Of a stretch of DNA of 64,000 bases, positions 12,240-22,500 are shown one piece after another. Positions within the stretch are counted from its first letter, which is position 1. Each line of letters begins with the position of its first letter. This DNA comes from Atriophallophorus winterbourni (taxonomy: Eukaryota > Platyhelminthes > Trematoda > Plagiorchiida > Microphallidae), in contig JACCGJ010013783.1 of NCBI GenBank assembly GCA_013407085.1, positions 1-64,000 on the forward strand, in the 5' to 3' direction. The notes beneath the pieces are model-generated. The model did no database searches, was not told the origin of the DNA, and worked only from the letters and a program-made list of their open reading frames with translations. A program made the position numbers and the translations under genes.

Positions 12240-12460
12240 AACTTCGACTCAGCTCCTCACCGGGTTTTGACCGTATCACGCCGAAAGCATTGTGTGCAGC
12301 TGCCGACCAACTTTGCAAACCGCTCGCGGCATATTTCCAAAGATTGATAGATAACTCTGAAGTCCCTACTGCTTAGAAGCAAGGTATCATCACTCCCATT
12401 TTCAAACCATAGTGATACTTCAAACTTCCGTCTACACACCATTCTCCCATTACTATCAAA
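12240..12460 (+). mobile_element. LINE reverse-transcriptase fragment
   Basis: Plus-strand translation gives DRITPKALCAAADQLCKPLAAYF and EVPTA-stop-KQGIITPIFKP, the conserved N-terminal block of LINE RTs (xPDGITPxxL...VPxxWKxGIITPIFK). The Trp codon is a TAG stop. Only about 220 bp survives; both ends are lost. Confidence 0.65.
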
Positions 12461-12532
12461 TGTGATTAAAGTGATTGTGTATTATGAAAATAATTTAAGT
12501 ATTTTGGCATTTACATGAACAAAAATTCACAT

Positions 12533-12605
12533 TGGTAACACAGCGGTTAAGGCAGGTGTATTGCATCCGACAGGCCCGTGTTCAAATTCAAAGGCGGTTG
12601 CGTAT
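12533..12605 (+). repeat. tRNA-derived SINE head
   Basis: The segment starting ttggtaacacagcggttaaggc resembles a Pol III A box, and cgtgttcaaattcaaagg about 45 bp later resembles a degenerate B box (consensus GGTTCGANTCC). No cloverleaf with a good acceptor stem can be folded, so a SINE remnant is more likely than a tRNA gene. Confidence 0.45.
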
Positions 12606-13258
12606 TATTGAGAAACGAGGTTACATTATTTCTCAACTAAGCCAAGATCTGCAATGGTTATCGATAAACATCAAGAAATTAACTACGACAGCCAGGCACC
12701 TTGTCCAGTTTATGAAAGCCCATCACCTGTACGCCTTTGCTAAGGAATCAAGAGATAAGCACCGACTTCGTGGGACTCAAATACACGACAGGTGTATAAG
12801 AGTTTGAATTTATATACATATATATGATTACGAATGAATAAACTTCCTTTGGTGTGTAACAGGGCAAAAATCAATTTCCATGGAGCTAAAATATTCGATG
12901 GTTCGTGACTGCATGCCGTATGACCTTGAAATGAGTCTCGCAGGCCGATCGAAGTTAATTTGCAGAGGTTCGTGTTTGGATGCCATGTGCAAACAACGTG
13001 AGTTTCTCTACTTTGATGCAACAAGGATAGGGTAAACTTAGTATTCGGTTGTGTAGCATGCGCAGAACAGAAAATCGTAAATCAAGATTTGGGCAATATG
13101 CATCCAATAATGAACAGTAAGCAAACATAATAAAAAACAAATTTCCTATAAATAATGAGCAGTCCCGATTGCTACAATTTTTTACACAGTTCCCACAAAT
13201 ACGTCATCAGTCAATAACGTCCTGAGCCTTCGATTCAAACTGAAGCACGTGACCTTCG

Positions 13259-14527
13259 ATGATCAAACCATTCGCCAAAGTCGAAATGTTAACGTTGAGG
13301 CCAACAAGGAAAGATCTTTTTTACCAGGAGCTGGCGTATGAGAACCAATTGGAAATTATAGGAAAATCGGTTTCTAACAGTTGGATTGCGAATAATTCAG
13401 CTGAACCCGAATCGCAATATTTCACACAGAGAACCGATGACGAAAATTCGGAGCCGTCAAAATCATTGGAGATCGACGACGTTCCAACAAGCACGGTGTA
13501 TTTGACATCGAACAGTGGGAAACATTATCAAGTTACATTCAAAGCGAGAGATCCAGAATTTCAGATACTTCATATGCACCGGAGAAAAACCCCAGACGGT
13601 TTGACACGTAAAGGCGTGCAAGCGTGTTCTTCAAATTACTACGTTGAGGTGAGAGATATACACTCTCAGAGATTGTTGCTACGCATGAAGCGCTATCGGA
13701 TAGCACGATGCAATAACATGCTGGAACTTGACAGCAGTGAGTCAGAGTTGAACAAAACTTTGCCCAAAAAACCGCTTGCGCACAAAAAGAACGCAAGCAA
13801 AATGGTAAATAACCGAATTTATATTGCAGCAGATGGGATGTTATTCCAATTAGCTGATTTCACTCTCAAAGTGGACATATTACAGGCTATCTACAGTGAA
13901 CCCTCACCGTCTATTGAAGGTCAAAGCGACTCAAAGAAAACCTGGTATAATGCGGAACCGAACAGAGCGTCATTGATCGTGCGACACCAGAAGGATTTGA
14001 TGCGGATACGATTCAACCTGGGAGAGTTAGAGATTAAACCTTTATCCGTATGCGTAAACCGTAGTGCCCAGTGTACAGAACGATACGCCTATGTCAAATT
14101 CAAACCAATTAGCACAAATCAAACAAACTATTGTGCCATACCTCTGAGTACGTATCGATACCGCGACCCGATGATTGATATTAGAAAAAAGAATCGCATG
14201 CGAGAAAAAAGAGGCGAGTTACCTAAATGGATGCTAGAGGAAAGGCGGAAGCGTTTGCAGACTACGACCCAGCAGCCCGCTTCGACTTCAGATAACTCAG
14301 ACGGACAAGAGATCAACAAATCTGTGATCATTTTCGAATTAAATGGTCACCGAGTGAAGTTACGATGTGGCAGCATCGAGGCATCTCTCATCAGCGGAGA
14401 GGAATTCTACGAGGATTTTATAACGGGGCAAAAACGTGAACCCAGAATAACCGTGAAATCGGTATGTGGAGAGATACCCATCATATCGTGTTCATTATTG
14501 TGGCAACTGAAATTAATGGCCTACTAA
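13259..14527 (+). CDS. Uncharacterised single-exon protein, 422 aa
   Basis: This is the longest intact non-transposon frame in the window. I do not recognise a family. The protein is basic and hydrophilic, with no signal peptide or membrane segment. It seems to contain repeated beta-rich parts: VYLTSNSGKHYQVTFK with YYVEVRDIHSQRLLLRMKRYRI in the first third, RIYIAADGMLFQLADFTLKV in the middle, and a C-terminal SVIIFELNGHRVKLRCG block. A charged helix, KNRMREKRGELPKWMLEERRK, is followed by a Thr/Ser/Gln-rich linker before the last block. An in-frame TGA lies nine bases before the chosen ATG, so translation starts here or an upstream exon joins just inside. Base composition is less AT-rich than its flanks. 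No RT, integrase or zinc-knuckle motif is present, so it is not an obvious transposon gene. Confidence 0.7.
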   Translation: MIKPFAKVEMLTLRPTRKDLFYQELAYENQLEIIGKSVSNSWIANNSAEPESQYFTQRTDDENSEPSKSLEIDDVPTSTVYLTSNSGKHYQVTFKARDPEFQILHMHRRKTPDGLTRKGVQACSSNYYVEVRDIHSQRLLLRMKRYRIARCNNMLELDSSESELNKTLPKKPLAHKKNASKMVNNRIYIAADGMLFQLADFTLKVDILQAIYSEPSPSIEGQSDSKKTWYNAEPNRASLIVRHQKDLMRIRFNLGELEIKPLSVCVNRSAQCTERYAYVKFKPISTNQTNYCAIPLSTYRYRDPMIDIRKKNRMREKRGELPKWMLEERRKRLQTTTQQPASTSDNSDGQEINKSVIIFELNGHRVKLRCGSIEASLISGEEFYEDFITGQKREPRITVKSVCGEIPIISCSLLWQLKLMAY

Positions 14528-14541
14528 GCTTTGCATGTATT

Positions 14542-14640
14542 AAATCACAAGCCTGATCCAGGCAAAGTGCCGCACAGTCAAGGACTGCACGTGGGGTAAA
14601 ATATAGTCAGGTTGCCCAGACGTAGACAGGCAACCAATCA
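14542..14640 (+). repeat. Short interspersed repeat R1, partial copy
   Basis: This is a 5' part of the repeat that recurs across 14.5-34.4 kb. Its consensus begins atcacaagcctgatccaggc, continues with agagactgcacgtgggctaag and ends this part with gttgcccaggcctagacag. It lies just downstream of the 422-aa ORF. R1 has two small hairpins near its start (GCCTGATCCAGGC and CAGTCAGAGACTG) and no clear Pol III boxes or coding potential. Confidence 0.75.
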
Positions 14641-15385
14641 GCTCCGAAATGATATTATAGATTATGTTTGTATGCTTTACCAAATAGGACTTAACAAATA
14701 GTTCACGAAACAGTGTAACGCACTGTAATCGGTTGAATTATCCCTAAACGTGCATCCCATAACGAGAAATACCGCATATAAAGTCTGAAGTCATAGAGTC
14801 ATTTGACGAGATTTTTTAGCTGTCCGACGCTAAAATGAACAGTGAGAAAGTAGCGAACGGAACTTTGATAATTGTTTTTCGATTGCCGTTGATAGAAAAA
14901 AGATAGAAAGTTATAAAATACAGAGAACCATGGAAAATGCAATTGAAGGATTCACCACTCAAACACTATTTCATACGTGCAGTGAACATGCGAATGAGGT
15001 GAGCACAAAACTCACATGTCCAAGTGTAATGCAAAATTAACTTCAGCCAGTTATTTGCCTTTTTCACAACCCCTACACTTAATTTCAACAGTGGGAGTTG
15101 AGTAATCACCATGTGGTCCTGTGTTGAAAAACTTTGTTGTACAACCCTATTTATCAGTCTTCAAAGCGAAGCATTGTTCATCTTCAGCCTACATTTAATA
15201 CTAAAATTGACGAGGTGTAAAATTTCAAGGTCATTCAAGATGGCAAAGAATGTTAGTGTCAAAAAATTCAAGTCAACGGTGAAAATTAAACGAAAGTGCG
15301 CCATTGACTCGTAAATTCGTCTTGAATGTAACGTTGTTTTAACACTAGGTGACAAATATTTGCTGGGGTACATTGGAGCTCCTTA

Positions 15386-15625
15386 TATGGTATGGTATGA
15401 AAGCACAAGCCTGATCCAGGCAGTGTCGCACAGTCAGAGACTGTACGTGGGCGATATTACTGTCAGGTTGCCCAGACCCAGACAGATATGAAGGAGGATA
15501 TAGAAATAGTAACAGAAATGGCAGGGGGACTCCAGCGTGTTTCGGCTTGCAGCTCATTACCGTCGGTCAATCAATTTAGCACGATGTTAGCCGCACAGCA
15601 CAGAAATGCTGCGCAATTGCTTTAA
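15386..15625 (+). repeat. Short interspersed repeat R1, nearly full copy
   Basis: About 240 bp, preceded by tatggtatggtatg and running through tcaggttgcccagac, a purine-rich centre (ggaggatatagaaatag), ctccagcgtgtttcggc and the end segment cacagcacagaaatgctgc. The motif taacactaggtgaccaatatttgctggg occurs on both sides (15339 and 15624), which may be a duplicated flank of the insertion. Confidence 0.8.
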
Positions 15626-16273
15626 CACTAGGTGACCAATATTTGCTGGGTAGATTGGAGCTCCTTATATGAATAGAGCTACCTTGTTTAAATACGAACT
15701 CTGGATCCCGGTAAGAAACCCCAAACATCAATCTTTTGCGTTGCAGTTAATGTTTTATTATTGCTTAAACGAATAGTGCGTTTTTATCACAATAGGTACC
15801 AAGCCTATCATATAAATTTATTTATCAATAACATATGCAAACACAACTTTATTTTCAGCCAAACCTGACAACCGACACATCCGTGTGACCGTTTGGCGAA
15901 ATAAAAAAGAATCGGGAAATTTCGCTTGCACAAAAACACTCGCGGTTGCTCAACCACATTAATAAATAATATACTACTCAAAGTAGTTCATCAAATCGAA
16001 TTTTCGATTATTTCATGGATGAGCGTTGGGAGGCGTAGTACACCGCTCGGTGTTTCCGAGATTTAGAAAAAAATGTTTCAATCTTTTCACCAGCAACGGA
16101 TTACCAGCTCAGAGGTTAGAGCTATAATTGGCAGTTATTACTATTATTTTGTAAAGCATCAAGGGCAAAATGATAAAAACTCCTACAGCACAAACGGGAA
16201 CAGGCCATTAGAACAACTCATCGACTAAGTCAACATACAAACTAAATTAAATGTTCACGCAAACCAAGTATAT

Positions 16274-17117
16274 TGTATGAAATCACAAGCTTGATCTAGG
16301 CACAGATATCGACTTCCCGTGGGCTAAGATACTGTCAGGTTGCCCAGGCCTAGACATCTATGAAAAATGAAAAAAAGGCATAGAAATGGCAGACTCCAGC
16401 GTGTTTATGCGTGCAGCTGAATTTAGCATGGTGTTAGCTGCACAGTACTGAATTGTGGCACGGTTGCACATTAGTGCAAATTAAGTGTCATAACATGTCG
16501 TGTGCAAGAACTAAGAAATTGGCAATCTGGCATGTGTGATAGGGGAGGTTGATGATGCAGTTAGACGGGGACAAATCTATCATCATAACTTGAAAAAAGC
16601 ATACAACTAATGCAGATAAAGGCATACAGAATGAAGTTTGAATTGGATCTCAACAACTCGACATTCTACACAAGTAATAAAATCAGTTGATCAAAAGTGT
16701 TATGTTTTCGGGTCGGAGGAAACCATGCTGATTGGACAGCAAATGCTGACAACTGGTTATAATCAGCATAAAAATAAGGCGACGTGTATGTTGAAAGGGC
16801 GTGTCTGAGGTACAGCCAAAACATGGTGGGTCTTACACACGTCGAATTGATCTAATTGATGTAAGAAGTCGGCAATATGCCAGTGTGTGAACATGTAAAT
16901 TTTTTCATATCTCATCACCAGAAAACTTTGGACTGTCACGGCTAGTTTTCCCGTTTTAGGTACCCTATTTACACCTGAGTAACCTCGAAATGGAAAAAAA
17001 GGATGTGTATGGATGTTTGAAATCGCAAGCTATAATCTGAGTAAAGTACCGCACAGCCATAGACTGGAAGTGGGCTAAGATTGTGTCAGGTTGCCCAAAC
17101 CTAGACAGATATGTGAA
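16274..17117 (+). repeat. Two R1 copies (16274-16450 and 17018-17117) with unassigned sequence between
   Basis: The first copy retains the 5' part, centre and the gttagctgcacagtactgaa end; the second is a diverged 5' part (atcgcaagctataatctgag to cctagacagatatg). The intervening 16451-17017 shows no ORF, RNA or repeat I can name. Confidence 0.65.
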
Positions 17118-17440
17118 ACAGAAAATATCAGTGAGACTTCCGTGTGATTTCGCACATATCTTATTCCTTATCGGGTCGGTGCTGCTCAACTCTGCTTTCT
17201 TCAACGCGAATCTCTAAAGGTAAGATGACTTGACGCACTGGAAAGGGTGTTAGCTGTCGCATGTTGAGACCCATTTTACTCCGGGTATGGGTTAATCACA
17301 ATTAATACAGGGGTGCAAATACATGCGGTGGTAATTAGACAACGTTCGAAGCCCACAAGAACAGACTTCAACGTTTGATTTCGAAGCGATTACTTGTAGC
17401 TCAGAGATTGGATCTTGTGTGTTCACTGAGCTGGCGTTGT

Positions 17441-17494
17441 AACAGTAGGACGTTTCGTCATCAAGCTAGATGACATCGTCAGCTGAGCTGCTTG
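17441..17494 (-). ncRNA. Hammerhead ribozyme motif (Penelope-type, short stem III)
   Basis: Minus strand: the core CTGACGA (17482-17476) is followed by a 6-bp stem II GTCATC/GATGAC, then GAAAC (17456-17452) and GTC, the expected cleavage triplet. Stem III would be only ACGT, which is self-complementary and has no loop. Stem I can form from AG/CT next to the core plus AGCAG/CTGTT beyond an internal loop. It lies 3' of the GIY-YIG frame, where Penelope-like elements are known to carry hammerheads. Confidence 0.75.
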
Positions 17495-17526
17495 CGAAGT
17501 GTTCGTAACCGTCGTGTTTCCTGATT

Positions 17527-17901
17527 TTATACGCTGACCGTTCTGTTTCTTTCCTCGTCATTGGTCACATGGCTTAATGTTCGGTTCCTCATTGGCACAT
17601 ACATGTCGTCCAATTGAACGTGTTGATTTAATGACTGCGTTGTGGAGTGCCACGCCTCGAGGAATTCCCGTATGTGGCGCGTGCGTCCCCTTGCAATGAC
17701 TCTGGTTCCATTCCAATTGACTTGGTGTCCTAATTGGTTAACGTGAATTGATAGTAACGATTTGTAATCGTGCCTCCTTACCGCTGATTGGTGTTCACTC
17801 AGTCTAGTACCCAGCCTCCTTCCAGTTTGTCCCACGTAATGCATTTCACAATCCGCGCATGGGATTTTGTAGACCACGTTTGTTTTGTCTTCTTCTTTCA
17901 A
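17527..17901 (-). pseudogene. GIY-YIG endonuclease domain of a Penelope-like element (124 aa)
   Basis: The domain begins with VVYKIPCADCEMHYVGQTGR: the Tyr of the GIY position, the Y-V-G of the YIG position and the conserved Arg about ten residues on are all visible. The Cys pair before the YIG block is characteristic of Penelope-like elements. The frame ends normally at 17527, but it is separated by a frameshift from the upstream linker, so no full protein is made. Confidence 0.8.
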
Positions 17902-18112
17902 GCCATTTTTTTAATTTGCACAGCTGATTGCGGAGTGTTCGCTTAGGTCTGTGTGCAACATTGATTCCGAGTGGTCGCAGTACTCTTGCAGCGATTTCTG
18001 AAACATTTTCAATGTATGGTAGAGGTTTCCTGACCTGTGTGTTTGGTCGATCCGTAGGCAAGTTTCTTGGTTATTTGTATCTTAGTATAAAGCTCTTCGG
18101 GTAACCGTTTTC

Positions 18113-18160
18113 CCATGTGCGGATTGTGAGATGCATTACGTGGGACAAACTGGAATTCGG
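18113..18160 (+). repeat. Inverted scrap of the Penelope GIY-YIG region
   Basis: The text around cggattgtgagatgcattacgtgggacaaactgga is the reverse complement of about 17815-17863, so a short piece of the same element lies in the opposite orientation directly beside it. Confidence 0.65.
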
Positions 18161-18419
18161 TAAAATCGTATACAAATCTTAAAAAGATAAATCAACCAAT
18201 TAAATTTCACGAATGGGGGTAATATCCAAAAATAATACACTCTGATAAAACAGATCGCCAGAAAACACTGAACTACAAGGTGCACATCACCGAGGGATAC
18301 ACAATAAAGCTGTATGATGGCTAGTGCGAGCTGCGTTCAAGAAAAAAGCCATTGCAACAGATTTACCCAGCAATACGGACATACAACCGCGCAGAACTTT
18401 TGTACAGTGCAGGTAATAC

Positions 18420-19068
18420 CATGCTAAATTGATTTGCCACCGGCAATGAGCTGCATCGGCAAACACGCTGGGTTCTTGCTGGCATTATCATCACTATCAG
18501 TTACTTACATCGGTCTAGGGCTGGGTAGGTCATATGCAGTCTATAACCATTAAGCACTGCCTGGCTACAGACTTGTGACAGACATTCGTCAATCATTAAA
18601 TGAAAAGCATTTATTAATCAGTTGTTCAGCCCTACTTTACTACTTCTACAATACAATGTCCAGAAGCCCCGCGATCTCACGTCGGCGCATGCCGTTATAT
18701 CTACAGACAGAGCTAGATGAAAGTTACCAAGAAAACAAAATCATACCGTTGCATAACAGCCGCTATGTACTCTATGAAACCACAGTTCCGAAGAACTAGA
18801 GACATCTTAATCGCAAATGCACATCATCCTGTGCTAAATATCTGCCGTAAACTGTCCAGACGCAAGTAGTATGCCCTCGGGTTTTGTCTACTGAAATTGT
18901 TAGCTGCATGCTGAAACACGCTGGAGTCTCACTCCCATTTCTATTCCCCCCTCATATCTGTCTAGGCCTGGGCAACCTGACAGTATCGTAGCCCACCTGC
19001 AGTCTCTGACTGTACGGCACTTTGCCTGGATCAGGCTTGTGCTTTCATGCCATCATATCATACCATAA
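18420..19068 (-). repeat. Two R1 copies on the minus strand (18420-18560 and 18900-19068)
   Basis: The second is well preserved: gctgcatgctgaaacacgctgg, then cctgggcaacctgacag, agtctctgactg and ctggatcaggcttgtg, followed by catatcataccat. The first is diverged. Between them (18575-18799) is a short plus ORF without recognisable features. Confidence 0.7.
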
Positions 19069-19403
19069 AGCAGATTGAAGCGAAACCTTGTACAGATGGC
19101 AGTTCGTTTACTGAAACGAAAAAGTGGAAAACGGACCAAAGTTGCAAGGAAGGTTGACAAACCCAGATGCGGCTAACTCATGAGCCTCATGAGCCATATA
19201 AACGTTTGTCGGGAGCAGAGATTCTTTAGCAGCACTAACTGCGAATCCCCATCCGCTGAGTCTTAAAAATGATACGGAAACAGAAACCTTTAAACACATG
19301 TTTCGTGTAAAAAAACGAAAGATGCAAGGTTGAAGATTCTAATTCGATTGGTTCAAAATGCGGTGGAAAAATTACAAATTGGCGTTCAATGTACAGCAGC
19401 GAT

Positions 19404-19532
19404 TTATCGTTCAAACTCGGCCATTTTGCTCAAAATGTCCCGCGTGATTTCACCAACCGGTTTCACCTGACCGTAGTATGTGGAAAATTTGCCATTCGGG
19501 TCCAGCAAATACATGACGACGGTGTGATCGAC
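19404..19532 (-). CDS. SCO1: SCO1 terminal exon with copper-ligand His and stop (129 nt)
   Basis: Acceptor ctctctgttag, then GTCGATCACACC: the VDHT histidine is the third copper ligand of SCO proteins. [14 protein letters not shown] and a C-terminal helix ([14 protein letters not shown]) follow, then TAA at 19406-19404. Length and ending match the family. Confidence 0.93.
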   Translation of the reverse strand, partial: VDHTVVMYLLDPNGKFSTYYGQVKPVGEITRDILSKMAEFER

Positions 19533-22500
19533 CTAACAGAGAGAATAGAAAATAAACTGTCGCAGACACAAACAGGAGAAAAGCAGCATCGTGAGGATCA
19601 AGCTGGTGATCGTCACGTAGAGCCTGATTTGTTGACTGTGGTATGCTAAATGTTTCACTATTTGGCAGCGCAACCTAGATCAACCACGCAAGGAACGAAC
19701 AGAAACGGAACAACGCAAAGAAATGTGAGTACAATCGGCTAGACCAGTTTTTGGGTAACGTTTCACTTCTGGCACAGAAGCTTCGTCAGACCAAGGGAGA
19801 TAGTCAGGACAGGGAACATGATTAAGTAGTAATCAACCCACCACCACTGATTTGACCTTATCGCTAATCAGCCTATACTACGCCTACAGTGTGTCACGTC
19901 TCGTGGGAATGACCAGGATCAGTGGTCCATTTTCCTCCTAGTGTGTATCAGAAACGGAACACTTTCTATTTACCGAGCATCCCTCACATCCTTAAACTAA
20001 CAAATGCACGTGGTTCTATAATGCTGCTGGTCTCGAAGCGTGTTCCCCTACGTCGGCTAGGTCATGTCGCTATACAGGAAAATTAGGAAGATGGTGAAAT
20101 AATACAGATAATTCTGAACATTGACGCTCTTAAATCAGTAACGAAGGCAATCAATCAATCAAAAACAAACCTGATGAGACAACGATGCATGAGAGTGAAA
20201 AACAAACACACGTGTAGAAATCCTCCATGAAACAGACCCGACTAAAACAGAACTCATTGAAGCCCCCAAGGACAAAATCACTTCGAATGCTTCTCGAACC
20301 ACAGACCAGTAAAAACTGACGTGATACGATTGTCTTAAAACCGAATCACATCAGAATCTAGCTTGAAAATACGGGAACAAGAACGTTGACCAAGGTTGTG
20401 CTAAAAATGTTTCAGACGCTGGGTTGATGTGAGCTCAAAAAATACGAAATCACATGCAAATGAACATTGCAGAGGAAGCATCATCAACTGGGGATTGTCA
20501 CTAATGGCGTGCAGTTGCTTGTCATCTTCAAAATTTATCCTCGATACTTTTTGCTGGGCACTATAGTTGTTTATTGCATTATTGCGCATATGACAAATTG
20601 GCCTTCTCTTGTGTTGTGGGATTCGTGTGTGAAAACGATTTTCGTTGGGCAGGTTGGCCTCAGGGATGAATCGAGACGCAACCGATGTGTGAAACCCGGA
20701 GGTGACGGACGCTAGGAAGGATATTATCCGGTTCGCACTCGTCATCCACACACCCATACAATACGTGTTACACTATTATGTGATGTGTAACAGTAGTGTG
20801 TTAGACAAAGTTATACTTGTATGCCACTGTTACTAGGGTTCGTACAACGAACCACGGTGTTCAAACACAGAATCACAAAGTGATTCCTGGCCAAGCGCTC
20901 GAGGCGCATATAAAAGACCAATGTATTGTGTTGCTCACATCCCCATCCCTTACACAACACTACCGGTTTCTGGCTGTTTGCCGTCGTCAGGTGGAGACAG
21001 TAAGATCAGGTTCAGTGAGCCTTGAAACAGTGGTAAAGTGGTAAACAAAGTTATACTTGTATGCCACTGTTACATAGGGTTCGTACAACGAACCACGATG
21101 TTCAAACACAGAAGTTAGTTCAGCATTTTATGATTTTACGTTACACTCTGAAAATTCAGGCAAAAGTTCGGATAAACACCACGGTGATAACCACAAGGAG
21201 AAAGGTCGGATAAGCCGAAAATGATTCCGTGTGAGCACAAAAGCGTCGAATTTTACGGGGAAACTCACGATATAATCCCCGTCGTCGTCCTTTGGTCCCG
21301 CGCTGTAATAAATTCGATACAACTTGGAAACTTTTTTGATTTCTTCTTCCGAACCGGTCAATCCAACCAAACTTGGGGAGTACTCTGTGTGTGGTTGAGT
21401 GAAAATACATCTGAACACATTTGAAACTGCAGAGGCAGTGTTAACTACGATTGGAAAAGTCTTGTCCCGATGTGTCTGCACTTAAACTTGTGCTTATTCT
21501 GTAGCATAGCCAGTTTCAATTGCTTCTTGAATTATTAAATAATTTGACACAGATGCACACCAGTCGTGTAACGATGTATTATTACGGTATAAGACTGTCG
21601 TTGAGGATGAAAATGGTAATCCAGGGGAAAATGACAAAAACAATGACTGTAACAACAAAACATTTTATTGGTTCACCATTGATTTTTTTACGAGGAACCA
21701 GACATAATATTATGGTGACAAAAGCTTCTCACCAAGACTATGTTTACTCTAAACGGTTACGTCACAAAAAGATGCCGCCACTGCGCTGTTCATGAAGCTC
21801 GAGACCGAAAACAGGCAAACTAGCACCAACGAGAAAGAAGGACCGTTTGAACAAATCGCTTCGTTTCGAGACATGCATTTACGTGGTGGTAACGCTTAGG
21901 TGTCGGCAAGTGGAAAAGAAAAGTTGTGATGTGTGCCGCCGGGTATCTAAGCCTCGGGAAATAAACTCATTCTACATCAAAAGATGTGCGATTTTTGTTT
22001 AACAAGATTGCAAAAGCGAGGTTTAAAGGCAATACTAACTACAATTAAGCTCAAGTTAAATTCGAAATAAAGAAGAAATTTGCCGGACAGCAATGTGCCA
22101 GACCAAGACAGAGTTGTAGCACGGGTTCCAAAGGTTGTCATAGCCGGGGGTGGTATTGGGGATGAGCTCCCACTGTTTATAAAATGCTCCCATGTGGCAT
22201 GCGTCTCAAAATACCCTCTGACAACCAAGTCTAGCTTATGGCCTGCACGAGTGGCTCCCCGAGCCCGGTGGAACTGCTTCTACCAACAGGAGAAGGGGCG
22301 AGGGCGAGTGACTGGCGCCTGAAAACCAGTTTGCTTCGGGTAGATGTAGCTCGTTAGCCTGGGAGGGCATTTCATCTAAGGGAAGGAAAACCCTGATTTT
22401 AAACCTCCGCTGCCTTGTGGGATACCCGATCGCGGGAAAGGCTTCGGGAGAAAACCCTGAGGAAAAACCTGGAACATAGTCTGCCAGACGGTTAGTTGGT

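Larger units (their letters stand above)
17440..18110 (-). mobile_element. Penelope-like element fragment (end of RT region, GIY-YIG endonuclease, 3' end with hammerhead)
   Basis: On the minus strand the frame 18061-17846 reads the linker typical after a Penelope RT (YIENVSEIAARVLRPLGI followed by KPTKTL-like RPKRTLRNQL). A frameshift near 17880 leads into 17901-17527, a GIY-YIG domain: NVVYKIPCADC, HYVGQTGRRLGTRLSEHQ, with the Arg and Glu-region residues of the family. That domain cuts DNA during insertion. Downstream of its stop lies a hammerhead motif. The RT palm itself is absent. Confidence 0.82.

Noticed and set aside
13259..14527. The 422-aa ORF as a transposon gene
   Set aside because: No RT, integrase, transposase or zinc-knuckle motif and no second copy in the window.
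20860..21120. The gttatacttgtatgccactg direct repeats as an LTR pair
   Set aside because: Too short and directly flanking the hammerhead element; a target-site duplication is simpler.
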